From NCBI RefSeq assembly GCF_963924675.1, contig NC_089222.1:136860281-136924280 (forward strand): a stretch of 64,000 nt of DNA, written 5' to 3'. Below, in pieces: positions 35,101-48,079 of the stretch. How positions within the stretch are numbered: position 1 is the stretch's first letter; every line of letters starts with the position of its first letter. The position numbers and the translations under genes are program-made. A model generated the notes under the pieces. It ran no database searches and was not told the DNA's origin. It was given only the letters and a program-made list of their open reading frames with translations. This DNA comes from Phocoena phocoena (Eukaryota > Chordata > Mammalia > Artiodactyla > Phocoenidae).

Positions 35101-36450
35101 CACACTTCCCTTCAGCCTCTCTTAACTGGAGTCACCTCTGTCTTTCTCTGCTCATGCTTTCAACATACTCTTCCCTTTTGAAATGCATCTCATCTTCTCT
35201 CCCTTCCCTACCCTACTCTCCATCCTTCACTGTGCTCCAAGACACCTTTCCTTCACTAACCTCCCTGATAGTGACTTTGAGGTTTATATTTACATTTTTA
35301 GCCTGTTGCTGTACCCACCTTGGTAACACCCAGACCCATTTTACCATAACTTTCTGCACAAAGTTACAAAACCCTGATTCCCTTTTACTGTCTGTTGATG
35401 CCAGCTCTTCACCTATATCCTGTATTCCCCACTCTCAGAAAAAAAAGTAAAACTATAAACTCTTCTCAGCCATACTTTTATTCTCTCTCTCCCCTTCTTA
35501 TCCCTGCCAAATTCTTAAAAGTGTAGTTGACACCCCCTGCCATCACTTCCCCTTCACCCAAAGGTGCCTTGACCTTTACAATTTGTTCTTCAGCTCTAGA
35601 CGAGAGATAAATTTTCTGTAGAAATTAAATGTTAAGGAACTCCTGCTTTAGAATCAGACGCCGAGAGTTGGAACCCCAATTCTTCCAAAGGCTAATGATG
35701 TTGAATCTGTTTAACCTATCTACTTAATTTCTTTTCCTCATCTTAAAATAGAGTTATAACAAGTACCAATGTTTTATTGACATTTATTACAATAATATGA
35801 CGAGTTCTTACAATGATTAAGTCAGTCAGTCCCGAATGCCATCGTGGTCTCATCCTGAGTGATCAGTAGTGCTGGATGTTGTGTGTTTTTATTGTTGTTA
35901 TCATGCTGAGGGGCCAAACCCAGCAATTATCCTCAATTTTCATCTTCTTTAACTTCTCTGCACCACCTGTTTCAAAATGGTTTAAATTGTTTAAATGTTC
36001 TCCTTTCTTCTCTCTCATGGCTCATCTAATGCTGCTCTTATCTCTGATGGCTTCTATTCTGTCTTCAGGGGCTCTAACTCCTCCCCCATCAGGATGTAGA
36101 TGGTCATTCAGAGTCTGTTGTCAGCTGATTCCCACCTTTCCTACACTCTTGTGATTTCCCCATGACCAGGACTCACATCATCCCTGTTTCGTCCATGAGT
36201 CACTCCCAGATGTGGAGGCCAGTATCAGCTTTCCCGCAAATTATCTGCTGAACAGATCCTGATACACCAGCATATCCCACAAACACATTAAATCTCACAC
36301 ATTAAAAACCAAGTCTCCTTTCCCTCCCATCCCGACAAAGCCTATTGCACTCTCCCTTATTTCTGTGAAAACCATTACCTATTCCCAGGCCCCAGGCTAT
36401 GAAAATGAGAACCATCTCCAACACCTTACTTACTCTCAAAGCTAATTTCA
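35100..36450 (+). repeat. L2/CR1-type LINE remnant (tentative) with embedded MIR
   Basis: This pyrimidine-rich stretch resembles the ORF2 region of L2-type LINEs in base order, e.g. 'ttcttctctctcatggctca' and 'cccatgaccaggactcacat'. A MIR-like segment on the plus strand lies at 35630-35770 ('ctttagaatcagacgccgag', then 'ttcctcatcttaaaatagag'). Divergence is high. Confidence 0.4.
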
Positions 36451-36618
36451 CCTCTCAGAGAGACACAGAGAACTGTTACCCTGAATCCAAGCAGATGGTT
36501 GGAATAAGAAGAAAGGAAATCTCGAAAATGCTATTTTAGAGGCTGTAATGGCTGCAAAAGAATTAAGGGAAACAGAAGTTTCATTTGGCATCTACCATGT
36601 TCCAAAGACTATACTAGG

Positions 36619-36623
<5 letters not shown>

Positions 36624-36681
<58 letters not shown>
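36624..36681. repeat. (TA)n microsatellite, about 29 units
   Basis: A perfect alternating TA run of 58 bases. Such runs extrude cruciforms easily and vary in length between individuals. It explains the repetitive Ile-Tyr frame on the minus strand. Confidence 0.95.
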
Positions 36682-36684
<3 letters not shown>

Positions 36685-38270
36685 GTGAAGTTCTGATGAT
36701 AAACTGGGAATATCCTTGATTAGGAAAAATGAGGAGCAGTGTCTACAAGGATGAGAAGGACAGTCCAAGTGGTCATCCAGTGAGCTGGAGCTACTCCAAG
36801 ACATGGACAGTGGAAGGGACTCATGACCAGTAGCACCAGCTTGTAATAAGATTATTGGAAATTCTGAAGTCCAGGAGACTAAGCCTTTTAAAAAGTCCTG
36901 AGGACAAAAAGGAAGGGGTGGATTTTATTGTTGTACTGCACTGAGAAATAGGTCAATGTATGTTGCAGACAATGGAAGGAAATTGAAACTATTTCAGTTC
37001 CTATTTGGCATCCAACTCTTCTGTTGAGAATCCACTTTGGCCTGAAAAGATTTTGTTCAGTGTTAAAACTGATGCCTGAACTAGTAATGGGGATAGTAGA
37101 CATTTATTGGGTACTTCCTGTGTGATGTATGCATTCTCATTTTATCCTCACAACCACTCTCTAAATTAGAAAGATAGGTTTACAGATGCAAGACCTGACA
37201 CTCTACAGGAAGCTCATAGCACTTAGCTAAATAGCTGAGCCAAGATTTCTATACTGCGTACTCTGAAAGTCAAGTTCACCACTATGTTATGGCACTTCTT
37301 GAGTTCATAATCCTTATGATTCCAATTTCAGGACTGCGACATTTGGTAGGCATGACCAATTATCGTTACCAATCTCTAAGGAACTATAAGAAATGGGGGA
37401 GGGGGAACCTGAGACTGATAAAGGATACAAGTCTCAATTTTCAAAAAGGCAGACAAGTTCAATTCCACAAAATGATAATTCTAATATGATTGAAGAATCA
37501 ATTGTTATGTAGATGGTTGTGAGGACTTAAACAGGGGGCAGCATGGGTTCTTCAAAACCAGAGAAGTCAGAACACCTGCCTTTTCATTTTTTCTGCCATA
37601 AGTTTACAAGATAGGGAATCAGGAGTCTGCAGCAGATGCACAGCATCTCAGATTGGAGAGGAACTTCAGGGCTGGTAGGGCAATATTTAAGTTCACATAT
37701 AACATCCTCACCAAGGAATCACTTTGCCTTTATTTGTCATCCCTAGTGCATGGAACTCACTGACTCATAACAACACCTTTCATTTATGAAGAGTTGAGAC
37801 TATTTTGGAAAGCTTGGATAAGTCAGCAAGTGTTTCCTTATAATGAGCTGAAATCTACCATCATGAAGGCTCCCCTCACTTGGTACCGCTTCATGCACTT
37901 GGAGGAATTCAGCTCAAATCTGGTCCTCCTTTCCACCCGAGAGTGGTTCATATGTGAACACAGACGTTAGGCTTCTCACTCACACTTCCTAGCCCTGTTT
38001 CTTCAATGAATCTTCCTTGAAGAGGAGTTTTGTCGTTGACATCAACATTCTCCAACTTGCTACACAGTACCAAAACCAAGTAGGGAGCTTCTTAAAATTT
38101 TAAAGACCTTTTGAAAGTGTGAAATTATTCCATTGTTCAGACAAGACTACAAAATATTATATCTGACATTCAACTGTATTAATTTGTATCATTCTATCAT
38201 ATTTGCTTCAAATCTTTCAAAATATCATTACAGACACATAAGACCCACATTTATTGTTGCCAGATGCCTC
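36682..38270. other. mostly unique, with one MIR
   Basis: A MIR, antisense, is visible at about 37100-37290 ('ttattgggtacttcctgtgt', 'ttttatcctcacaaccactc', 'gagccaagatttctatactg'). Nothing else was recognised. Confidence 0.45.
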
Positions 38271-38274
38271 CCTG

Positions 38275-38502
38275 TTACGAGTTGAATTGTGTCCCCCTGC
38301 CAAATTCATATGTTGACATTCTAATCCCCAGACCTCAGACCTTCTTGGAAATACAGTCATTGCAGACGTAATTAGTTAAGATGAGGTCATACTAGAGTAA
38401 GAACTTCTGACCCCCAGAACTGTGAGACAATTAATTTGTGTTGTTTAAGCCTCCCAGTGTATGGAACTTTGTTAGGGCAGCCCTAGCAAACTAATACACT
38501 CC
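38275..38502 (+). repeat. MLT1-like MaLR LTR, internally deleted
   Basis: The LTR starts gttacgagttgaattgtgtc and passes 'gcagacgtaattagttaaga' and 'tgaggtcatactagagtaag'. It then jumps to the tail 'acccccagaactgtgagaca' and 'gcagccctagcaaactaata'. About half of the usual length is missing from the middle. Confidence 0.8.
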
Positions 38503-38639
38503 TCTAAGATGACCCCTATCATGGATTATTTACTACTCATAGAGATATATGGTAATATATATCTATAAGTATTTGAAAGTATTGGTTTTCAGCTTACACA
38601 TTTTATATACATGCTGTAAAATATATTTTAAAACCAGAG

Positions 38640-41600
38640 AAAATGTAAGTTGTTGAAGAATATATACATGTTGTTCTTCTAGATTGTTGAGTATTCTATA
38701 TCCTTTTCATTGCCATGTGAATTTTAAAATCCCCTTGAAAGTTCTATCAAAAGGACTGGTGACATTTTTAATTAGGATTGCTTTGAATCTGTAGATCACT
38801 TTGGGGAGAAAAGACATTGTAACAAGTTGAGTCATACATCAATCTATTTATTTCACTTAAGTCTTCTTTAACTTCCCTCAGCAACATTTAGAGTATTCAG
38901 TATAGGAATCTTCCATTGATCTTTATGCCACTGTAAACGGTATCGGTTAAATTTTATTTTCCACTTATTGTTGTTACTATATAGAAATACAATGGATTTT
39001 TTCAGTGTTGACCTTGTAACCCACAGCCTTGCTAAATTCATTTTTGGTTCTAGTAGTTAGATTATAGTTTATGTAGGATCTTTTACTACACAATCACATT
39101 ATCTGTGACTACAGCCTAACATTTTCTTTTCTAGCTCTATGTCATAAGTTAGAAAGTTGATTCAGGACAAAGCTGATTTGAAATGGTAAGAGTGAACATA
39201 ATTTCCTCATTTTTAGTCTTAAGAGGAAAAGCATTTATTCTTTACCAATAAGTATTATGTAGGTTATAGATTTTTGTAGATGCCCTTTATCAGTCTGAGA
39301 AAATTTTGTTTTATTCTTACTTACCAAATGTTTTTGTTTCACCTATTGAGATGAAAAGTTGAATTTTGTCCTTCATTCTCTGAATTTCTATTTCTTCTGG
39401 GGTACATTTTGATAATTTGTATTTTTTTAAGAATTTTTAAATTTTCCCCTAATTTGCTTAATTTATTGGTATAAAAGTTTTTCCTAGTATTTCCTTATTT
39501 TTCTTTCTAATGTCCAAAAAATCTGTAGTGTTGTTTCCTCTTTTATTCTGTATATTGTAATTTCATTTCTTTGTTTTCTTGATACTTCTGTTTAAGGGTT
39601 TATCAATTTATTAATCTTTTCAAAGAAATATAAATTATATTTATTTTCTCTATTTTTATAAATTTTCAATTTAATTTGTGTCTATTCTTATCTTTATTAT
39701 TTCATTCCCCTACTTCATTTGATTTCAATTTTCTCTTCTTTTTCTAGTTTCTTATGATAGAGGCTTATATCATTAATTTTAAACCTTTTTTTTTCTTTAC
39801 TAATACAAGTATTTAAAGCCATAAATTTCCCCCTAAGCACTACTTTAGCTGTATCCATACATTTTGATGTGTTGTGTTTTCAATATCATTTAGTTCAAAA
39901 TAGGTTCCAAAATCCCAAATTTGACCCATGAGTAATTTATTAGTGTGTAGTCTAATTTCCTAATATGTGGGGATTTTTCAGATATCTTTTTATGTTAATG
40001 ATATCTAATTTAATTCTAATGTTATCAGAGAGCATACTCCGTACAATTTCAATTCTTTGAAATATATTGAGACTTAGTTTATGACCCAGAATTTGATCTA
40101 TCTTGTTCCTATAAAAGAATATGTTTCTGTGGCTGTTGGTTGGTCATTCTGTAAATGTAAATTTGGTTAATAGTGTTGTTCAAATCTTTTGCAAACTTAC
40201 TGATTTTCGTGTAGTTTCATAAGTTCCTGAGAGAGTGGTGCTAAGATCTCCAACTACAAATGTGGCTTTATTTCTCCTTTTATTTCTAAAAGTTTGCTTC
40301 ATGCATTTTGATGTTTTGTCATTAAACATATATACATTTAGGATTATTATGTCTTCTTGACAATTTCATCATTGTAAAATATTCTCTATACCTCTGGTAA
40401 TTCTTGTTATCTTAAAACTATTTGGTTGATATTAATACAGCCACTTCTGTTTTCTTGTGACTTATATTTGCATGTTTTAGCTTGTCAACCTTGTTTGTTT
40501 TAACCTATGTCTTTATGTTTAAAGCACATCTCTTGCAAATAACATACAGTTGAGTTTTGTGATTTTTAATAGAGGAATCTTATCATCTTTGCCATTTAAT
40601 TAGCATGTGTAATCCATTTATATTTAATATAATGATTGAGTGGTTGGGTTCAAGTCTACCATCTTGCTATTTGTTTTCTTTTGTCCCAGAAGTTCATTGT
40701 TCCTTTTCTTCTTTTTTTCACACCTCGCTTTGGATTTTAATATTCCATCTTATCATCTCCATTGGATTTTTAGAACACATTTAAATTTTTTTCAGTAGTT
40801 ACTCTAGGGGTTACTATATATATCCTTAACACAAGACAGTCTATCTTGAATTAATATTTTAAAATCTTACATATAACATGAGAATCTCACAAAAGTATAA
40901 TTCCATTTATCTCATCTCATCCTCTGTGTTACTGTTGTCATGCATTTTTTCTACTTATGTTACAAATCCTATGATATATTTTTTATTATTTTTGCTTAAA
41001 GAGAAAATTAAGAACTCAGAAAAGAAAGTCTTTTACATTTTCTTACATATTTACCAGTTATGGCATTCTTCATTCCTTCCTGAATATCCAGGTTTCCATC
41101 CAGTAACATTTTCCTTCAGTCTAAATAATTACCTTTAACATTATTTATAGTGTTGTTCTACTGGTGATACATTCTCTCAGTTTTTGGTTACCTGAAAAAT
41201 GTCTTTACCAGGTTTGCACTTTCAAAAGATATTCTGATGGACATAGAATCCTAGGTTGAATTTTTTGTTTTTGCAGTGTAAAGATATTATTCTATTGTCT
41301 TCAAGTTTGTATTATTTTTGATAAGATGTCTAAAGTAATTCCTGTCAGTCCTTCTATGTATCTAATTTGTCTTCTTTCCTCTGGCTGCTTTAAATTTTCT
41401 CTTTATTTTTTGTTTTAGCGAGTTGACTATGATGCTTCTAAGAGTGATTTTTCTTTGTATTTTTTTCTGTTTGAATTTATTGAGCTTCATTAATCTACAG
41501 GTTGCCATTTTTCATCAAATATGGAAAGAATTTGATCTCTCATTCTTTCTTTCCTCTTTTGTTTTTTCCTTTTTTACTTCTTTTTTCTTTCTTTCTTTCC

Positions 41601-42760
41601 TATATCATTTTTTCTTTCTTTCTTCCTTCCATACTTCCTCCCTCCCTCCCTTCCTTCCCTTTTTTACTTTCGTCCCTTCCTGCCTCAATCTCTCTCCTCA
41701 TTTTCTGGAGTTCCAATTACAGAATATTATACCACTTGATGTTTTACAACAGGTCACTGAAGCTCCCTTCATTTTTTCACAGTTAAAAAAAAAATTGCAG
41801 TTGGGTAGTTTCCACAGACTTCTGTGTGAATTCGCTCTTTTTTTCTGCTGCATTCTGTCTATTGTTAAGCCTATCCAGGGAAACTTTCTGATATTTTATT
41901 TTTTAGTTATAGAAATTTAATTTTGTTCTTTTTGACAATTTTCATTTCTCTGCTGATAGTACTTATTTGTTCATTCATTATGTCCATATAATGAACACAT
42001 TTAGAATAACAGTTTTAAAGTCCATGTCTGCTAATTCCAATATGTGTTCCATGTTTAGATATGTCTCTTCTGATTATTTCTCCTGATTACTTATTTACTT
42101 ATATTTTTGCATTTGCATACCTAGTAAATTTTTTTTTTTTTTTTTTTTTTTTTTATGCGTTACGCGGGCCTCTCACTGTTGTGGCCTCTCCCGTTGCGGA
42201 GGACAGGCTCCGGACGCGCAGGCTCAGCGGCCATGGCTCACGGGCCCAGCCGCACCGCGGCATGTGGGATCTTCCCAGACCGGGGCACAAACCCGTGTCC
42301 CCTGCATCGGCAGGCGGACTCTCAACCACTGCGCCACCAGGGAAGCCCCCTAGTAAATTTTTATTGTGTTGTGTGCATTGTAAGTCCAAGGTTGTTAAGA
42401 TCTGTTTTTTATTTGTTTGCTTTTTAGCCTTCCTTTAGAGAATACTGAGTTGTTTGCTTGCTGGCCTTTAATTTACTGACTGATCAACTTGATTTTGGTG
42501 ATACTTTTAGGTTTTGTCAAGGGTATTCTATAATAGCTCTCTGTGACTAGAATAACTCAACTTTCTAAGGTGTGATTTTTTGGGGGTCTAAATTGAATGT
42601 TTAGGGTTTTCTACAATGTTTGTTAGAACTTCAACCTTGGTTCATTAAAACTCTAACACCTCTCAGTAGTATGTGTCCTCTGGAATCTCATTTATGTCAT
42701 AGTCTCCCAATAACTATACTCTGCCAAGCCACACAGAAGCTTGTCTTGCCCATATACAGC
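38640..42760 (-). mobile_element. old L1/HAL1-like LINE, antisense, decayed
   Basis: Long reversed L1 text is recognisable. Examples are 'tagattgttgagtattctat', 'cagccttgctaaattcattt', 'aagggtttatcaatttatta', 'cccatgagtaatttattagt' and 'gtggctgttggttggtcatt'. Towards 42000 come 'tccatgtctgctaattccaa' and 'gacaattttcatttctctgc', as in L1M/HAL1 ORF1. It spans ORF2 and ORF1 regions with many gaps, so more than one element may be joined here. A pyrimidine repeat (CTTT/CCTT) lies at 41545-41700 and a CHR SINE at 42134-42349. Confidence 0.7.
42134..42349 (-). mobile_element. CHR-type SINE, antisense
   Basis: It begins with a T run (reversed A tail), then gcgttacgcgggcctctcac, the reversed body and B box, and ends caccagggaagcccc. 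An exact 13-bp duplication, ctagtaaattttt, is at 42121-42133 and 42350-42362. It interrupts the antisense L1/HAL1-like block. Confidence 0.94.
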
Positions 42761-44335
42761 TTAGTACTCAACCAAAGACTCAAGGTAACCCCGATACTGA
42801 TATCTGGAACTTGTTCTCTGTGCAGTTTCCTTCTCTTTAGTGCTCTGATCAGCAAATTCAGTTGCTTCAGCAGCCCCAGATTCCAATCTCTATTACCTCT
42901 GCCCAGTGTTTGGCTCCACTTTCCTATGTCATAGTTTGGAAAGTGTTCTCAGGCAGAAGGCTGGGACGAATATGGGATCAGTTTGTACACTTCTTTCTTT
43001 CAAAGAGCACAGTTTTTCATTATCTGTAGAGTTCAATTACTGCAAATAGTTACCTCCTATATTTTTGTGTTTTATTGATGGGATACTATTCCAAAACGCA
43101 TTAATTCATCATGCTTACAACTGAAAATTTTTTTCAACATTTTCTTCATAATCTGTAGGAACTTCATAAGACTTATCAGAATTCTGGAGGCATGAGTACA
43201 AGATAATGAGGCTAAGGCAACACACTGCTTGACTGGTAGGTTCAAATAACTGAATAACCATGTGACTTCGAACAAAATAAAAACTCTCTAATCTAAAATT
43301 CCTTTGCCTTGAGTTAGAAAAAATAGTACATATCAGAGCAAGGGGTTCATAAATTAGAATCTCTAATATATGGAAAACCCTTAGCACAGTGCTTGACAAA
43401 TAATAAATGTACAAAAAAGTTTGTTAATGTTATAAGTGTTATTTTATTACTATATTTATTATTACTACCATTTCCCAGGAAAGACCTCAATAATTGTAAA
43501 TGATTGGTAAAATCTATCAAGGTAGGAAAAAACGTGTTCTACAGTATAATAGAAGTAAGACTAAAGAGAGAGGTGATATATCAAAGACACACCTAAAAAT
43601 ATTTATGGCTCTTATGAAAATTTAAGTTTATTATGTGCTAATAGAGTGGCATAGATAAAACAATACATTATATCTGTATATATTCTATCTCATTACGACC
43701 TTAACTGTGGTGGGTTTTGTATTTGTTCCTCAGAAGATAATATGATCCTTAGGCTCTAGGATACCAGTGTAGATAGCAAATGTTTAGCAAATAGTCATAC
43801 AATAAATAAATGAATAAAAGTAAATGTAGTTTTGGTTTATTATTTCTAAAAGCTTTTCAGTTTTAATTATGATCCAACTTAATTAGCATTTTGAGGTCTG
43901 ATCTTCCTTTGCTTAACTCATTTCTGTTCCGTTTCTCCTGGTGGAGGTTGGGATAAAATGGTCAATAGTCATGGACTTCCGCAGTCTAGAGATATAAAGG
44001 GGCCAGTAAAAACAATACAAACACAGCCTAAATCAGTTGAAATGGAGAAATCACTAAAACCCAAATCACTTCTTCCCATGCATACCCTTTAGTCTGTAGG
44101 TTTCTGGGGAGTCTCATATAAGCTCATCAACAACCAAGACTATACTTTCCTCTCTCCTTGCAACAATGTTCTTCTTGTTACTTGTTAGCTTTGTGATATT
44201 TCTGTGGCTGTCTGAAATGCTTTACTATCAACAGTGCTACCCTTCCATTCTGCTTCAAAAACCACCATACTGAGCTGGGAAATCTGCCCTCATCTCCATC
44301 TCTGTTATTCTGGGCTAATGATAGTAAGAGAGGTT
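42760..44335. other. mostly unique, with a MIR
   Basis: A MIR on the plus strand is visible at about 43225-43420 ('ggttcaaataactgaataac', then 'cttagcacagtgcttgacaa'). An L2-like tail may be present at 43700-43820. No gene was seen. Confidence 0.4.
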
Positions 44336-44337
44336 TG

Positions 44338-44845
44338 TATTAGTACATCTGTATTAGTATGTATGCACTGATACATAACAAATCACCCCAAAACTTAGAA
44401 ACTTAAAGCAGCAGTTACTTCTCTCCCACATCCTGCAGGTCAAGACTCAACTGGTGGAAGATCAACTTCCAAGTTCACTTGCATGACTATCGGCAGGATT
44501 CGATTCCTCTTGGGCTCTTCGACTGAGGGCTTCAGTTTCTTTCAGGCTGTTGGATAAAGACCATCCTCAGCTCTTTGGCACATTGGCCTCTGCAAAGGGC
44601 AGCTCTCAGTGTGGCAGCTTGCTTCTTTAGGGTGAGCAAATAAGAAGAACCAAAGAGCGAAAGAGCAAGTCAATCTGCTCCAACCTAATCTCAGAAGTTG
44701 CATCCCATCACTTTTGTCCCAGTCTATTCATTAGAAGCAAATCACCAAGTCCAGTACACATTCATAGGGAGGTGATTACCTAAGGGCACGGATACCAGGA
44801 TGTGGGGATCACTGAGAGCCACTTTAGAAGCCTCCTTTCACACTG
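44338..44845 (-). repeat. old LTR-like repeat, antisense (probably MLT1 type)
   Basis: The plus strand reads 'cataacaaatcaccccaaaa', 'cttagaaacttaaagcagca', 'tcacttgcatgactatcggc', 'gcacattggcctctgcaaag', 'accaggatgtggggatcact'. This is a common old mammalian repeat of about 450 bp. Its exact family is not certain. Confidence 0.5.
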
Positions 44846-45559
44846 TCCTTAGGCTAACTGCCTTCAGTCCCTCTATTCGTATGGCTGTGTGACTTGCTTC
44901 TTTTTGTCTTATTTCTCTTGAGTTTGTAGCTTAGGTACTTTCCAAGGATATTTGCTAAAATAAGTACTGGTGTTGCACTTCATGTAAAACACAGACAAAC
45001 TGGAGGTCATTCAAGGGGAAACCACCATGATGGCAAGGAAACTTGTAGCTGTGTGGCAGTGTGGAAGGCTGGACTAAAAGACAGCGAAGAGAAGGTTTAC
45101 CATGAAGGAACAGGATCATTATCTTCAAATATTTAAAGAACTACCACGTGGATTTATTTAGCACTATCCCAGAGGGCAGAAACGGAACACAGGGATGTGA
45201 AATGAAGAAGATTTTGGCTTACTCCAAGGAAAAGGATTTATATTGTCCAAAGATGACAGATGCATTGAGAGGTGGTGAGACTGCCCTTAGGGCATCAGAT
45301 CCTGGTGCCCCACCTGTCACCTTGATTCCAGGGAGATTCAGGGGCAGGACATGGCTGGGCAGTCTGACCTATAAGGTCATTTTTAATGTAGTTCTATGAT
45401 CCAGTCAATTCTAAGCCAATTGCAAATCAATACTGCTCTCATTGTAACTCCAGTTTTTACCCCCTTTCTCCTGCTAACAAGGTCAAACCAGTATTTCCCG
45501 TTGTCCTAAATGTTACAAAGGCCTTCCTCCAGTCTTCCAAACATGAATTGATCAGATTA

Positions 45560-45725
45560 AGTCTCCAGGGTTATATTCTACTCATGACTTTCCTCTTTAG
45601 CCAGCATTTCTTAATGATCCCCATTAAGTATGGAATAAAACCCAGACCTCTTAGCCATACAAAACCAAGCCCCAACCTCCATTCCCTAGCCTCTCCCTAC
45701 TCTTCTCATAAACCTATCATTCTTA
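45560..45725 (+). repeat. L2-like LINE fragment
   Basis: It contains 'taaaacccagacctcttagc' and 'ccctagcctctccctactct', as in the L2 3' half. It is short and diverged. Confidence 0.45.
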
Positions 45726-45726
45726 G

Positions 45727-46078
45727 TTAAGGCTGTACAACAAATTACCATATACTGGGTGGCTTAGACAAACAAACACTTACTTCTCACAGTTCTGGAG
45801 GCTGGGAAGTCCAAGATCAAGGTGCCAGCAGATCCAGTGTGTGGTGACACTGGTTTGCAGATGGCTATCTTCTCATTGTATCCTTACATGGCAAAAGGCA
45901 AAAAGAGTGAGCTCTCTGATTTCTCTTCTTACAAGAGCACTAATCCTGTCCATGATGGCTCCACCCTCATGACTTAATTACCTCCGAAAGACCTTACTCT
46001 CCTAAAACCATCACAGTGGGGGTTAGGATTTCAAGATATGCATTTGGGGAGGACACGAACATTCAGTCCATAACACAT
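45727..46078 (-). repeat. MLT1A-like MaLR LTR, antisense
   Basis: The plus strand shows 'acaacaaattaccatatact', 'gggtggcttagacaaacaaa', 'cttctcacagttctggaggc', 'tgggaagtccaagatcaagg' and 'acattcagtccataacacat'. It is the reverse of a near-complete MLT1A-type LTR. Confidence 0.83.
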
Positions 46079-46549
46079 GGGATTAGACTAGTTACCTCAT
46101 CATTCATCGAATAGGGCAGGCATTTGACCACCACCAGGTCACTTCTCTGGCAAAGAATGCAAAGATGAGTGACTTTGGCTCTGCCATAAAGGGCCTTGCC
46201 ATTTATCAAGTGGGATAAGACACAAAAACAGAAAACTAAAACATATAAAGTTGTTGTGTCCTGGGAGTTGCAAACATCATGGGGACTCCTATCTCAGGAA
46301 ATCAAGAAAATTTTTCTTGGAGAATTTGTGGAATTTGAATGGTTTAGATGGAACCAGGATCCCATCACACTTTTTGGCTGCAAGAAACACATATTTTCTC
46401 CAACAATTCTAAAGGAAATAGGGAGAATGTGGGTTTTTTGAGTCATAAATATTAACAGGACCTTGCAGGGTTGAGTGATCTCAGCCATTTCTATTCTTGA
46501 GTAGTTCAAGAAATGAAATATTAAAACATGGTTACAGAATTGTGGTATA

Positions 46550-48077
46550 TAGTTGACCTTTGAACAACAACATGGATTCAAACCTATCCACTTATGCGTG
46601 GATTTTTTTCAATAAATATACTGGAAAAAATTTTGGAGGCTTGCAATAAGTTTAAAAAACTCACAGATAAACTGCATAGCCTAGAGATATTGAAAAAAAT
46701 GAAGAAAATGTAAGGTATGTCATGAATGCATAAAATATATGTAGATGCTTGTCTATCCTTACGTAGGCATAAGGTGAGTGATATTTAATAAGAAATTAAC
46801 AATGTGTTAGTTTTCTTACTGTGTTATAATTTTGCTTTCAAAGAATTACATTACTGCACAGTATGTGCCTCTTGTAATTGGAGAAACTGTGGATTTTTAA
46901 AATCATCACAGGCAGGTGGATTTTTAAAAATGTAACAATGTTTCCAATACTATATTGTGAATATGACTGCAATAGTGTATGCCATAAAAATTTTATAATG
47001 ATTCATTCCTTAGGGTATAGGCGAAACTACCATGAAACAATTGTATGAATTACACGAAGCTACAATAAAGCAATCATACTGCTACATCTTTATTATCAAT
47101 GCATGAATTATATCTGTAAATAAATATGAATTTCTTTTTCACGTTATCTTTTCATTTTTTATGTCTAGTATTAGTAATACATATGACATCTACAACGTTT
47201 TGTACATATAAGACAATATTGATGTAGGTACTGACAGACAGACAATTCATCTTGTAAACAATGTAAACCTATGGTATCGATAAATACAGTACAGTACTAT
47301 AAATGTAGTTTCTCTTCCTTATGATTTTCTTAATAACATTTTCTTTTCTCTAGCTTACTTTATTGTAAGAATTCAATTTATTTTTTTTGAGTTATGTTTT
47401 ATTCAGCGGGAATTTTTAGGACTTCAAGTCTGGGAGACAGCATCTAAAATAACCCTGAGAAAACTGCTCCAAGTAGGTGATGGGCAGAACCGGGATATAC
47501 AGGAGTTTTGGAACAAAGGGCAGGTAGTAGGAATAAAAGATTACTGTTAGTAAAAGAAAACCAGATATCTCAAGTTAAGGAACTTACTGCTTTTCTATAT
47601 ATGGGAACAAGAGTCTGGGCTCACTGAAATCATTCCTTTGATATGTACCTCAGCTATCTGGGGCCAGTATCCTGTGTTTCACATCCTGAGTTTCCTCAGG
47701 GCTCACCGTAGAGAGTGGCTGCAATCTGATGGCTGCTAGATAGCCAGGATTCCTTTCCTTCCTGAGTTCCCTCAAGGCTTACCAGCTCACTGTCCAGTGG
47801 TGACTGTAATTGCTGATGACTGATATGGCAAGCAGTATTCCATTTATCAGTTCCTCCTCTTGGTCCAAAATTCGACCAATATTTGGGAGATATTTATAAT
47901 ATGTATATAATATATAAAATATGCTAATTGACTATTTATGTTATCAGTAAGGCTTCTAGTCAACAGTAAACTGTTAGTGGTTAAGTTTGGGGGGGTGTCA
48001 AAAGTTATATGTGGATTTTTGACTGCATGGGAGGGTGGTCCCTACCCCTAACCCCCGTATTGCTCAAGAGTCAAATT
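46550..48077. mobile_element. Tigger-family (TcMar) DNA transposon, decayed
   Basis: The left end agttgacctttgaacaacaa and the right end ttgctcaagagtcaa are inverted repeats of the Tigger/MER2 type. The element is bounded by TA dinucleotides (46548-46549 and 48078-48079), the usual TcMar target duplication. Inside are a gcgtggatttttttcaataa block, 'aagctacaataaagcaatca', and near the right end 'gttatcagtaaggcttctag' and 'cccctaacccccgta'. No transposase frame survives. An unrelated insert interrupts it at about 47372-47888. Confidence 0.82.
47372..47888 (-). mobile_element. unidentified insert in the Tigger element
   Basis: Tigger text breaks after 'tttattgtaagaatt' and resumes with 'gatatttataatatg...' followed by 'ctaattgactatttatg'. 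The roughly 515 bp between them has higher GC. It begins with a T-rich run plus gttttattca, which reads in reverse as tgaataaaac followed by an A-rich tail. It could be an antisense LTR or a retrocopy. No clear TG...CA ends or duplication were found. Confidence 0.5.
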
Positions 48078-48079
48078 TA

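Noticed and set aside
41423..41920. 165-codon Phe/Ser/Leu-rich frame
   Set aside because: It is a product of the T-rich antisense LINE and its CTTT/CCTT repeat.
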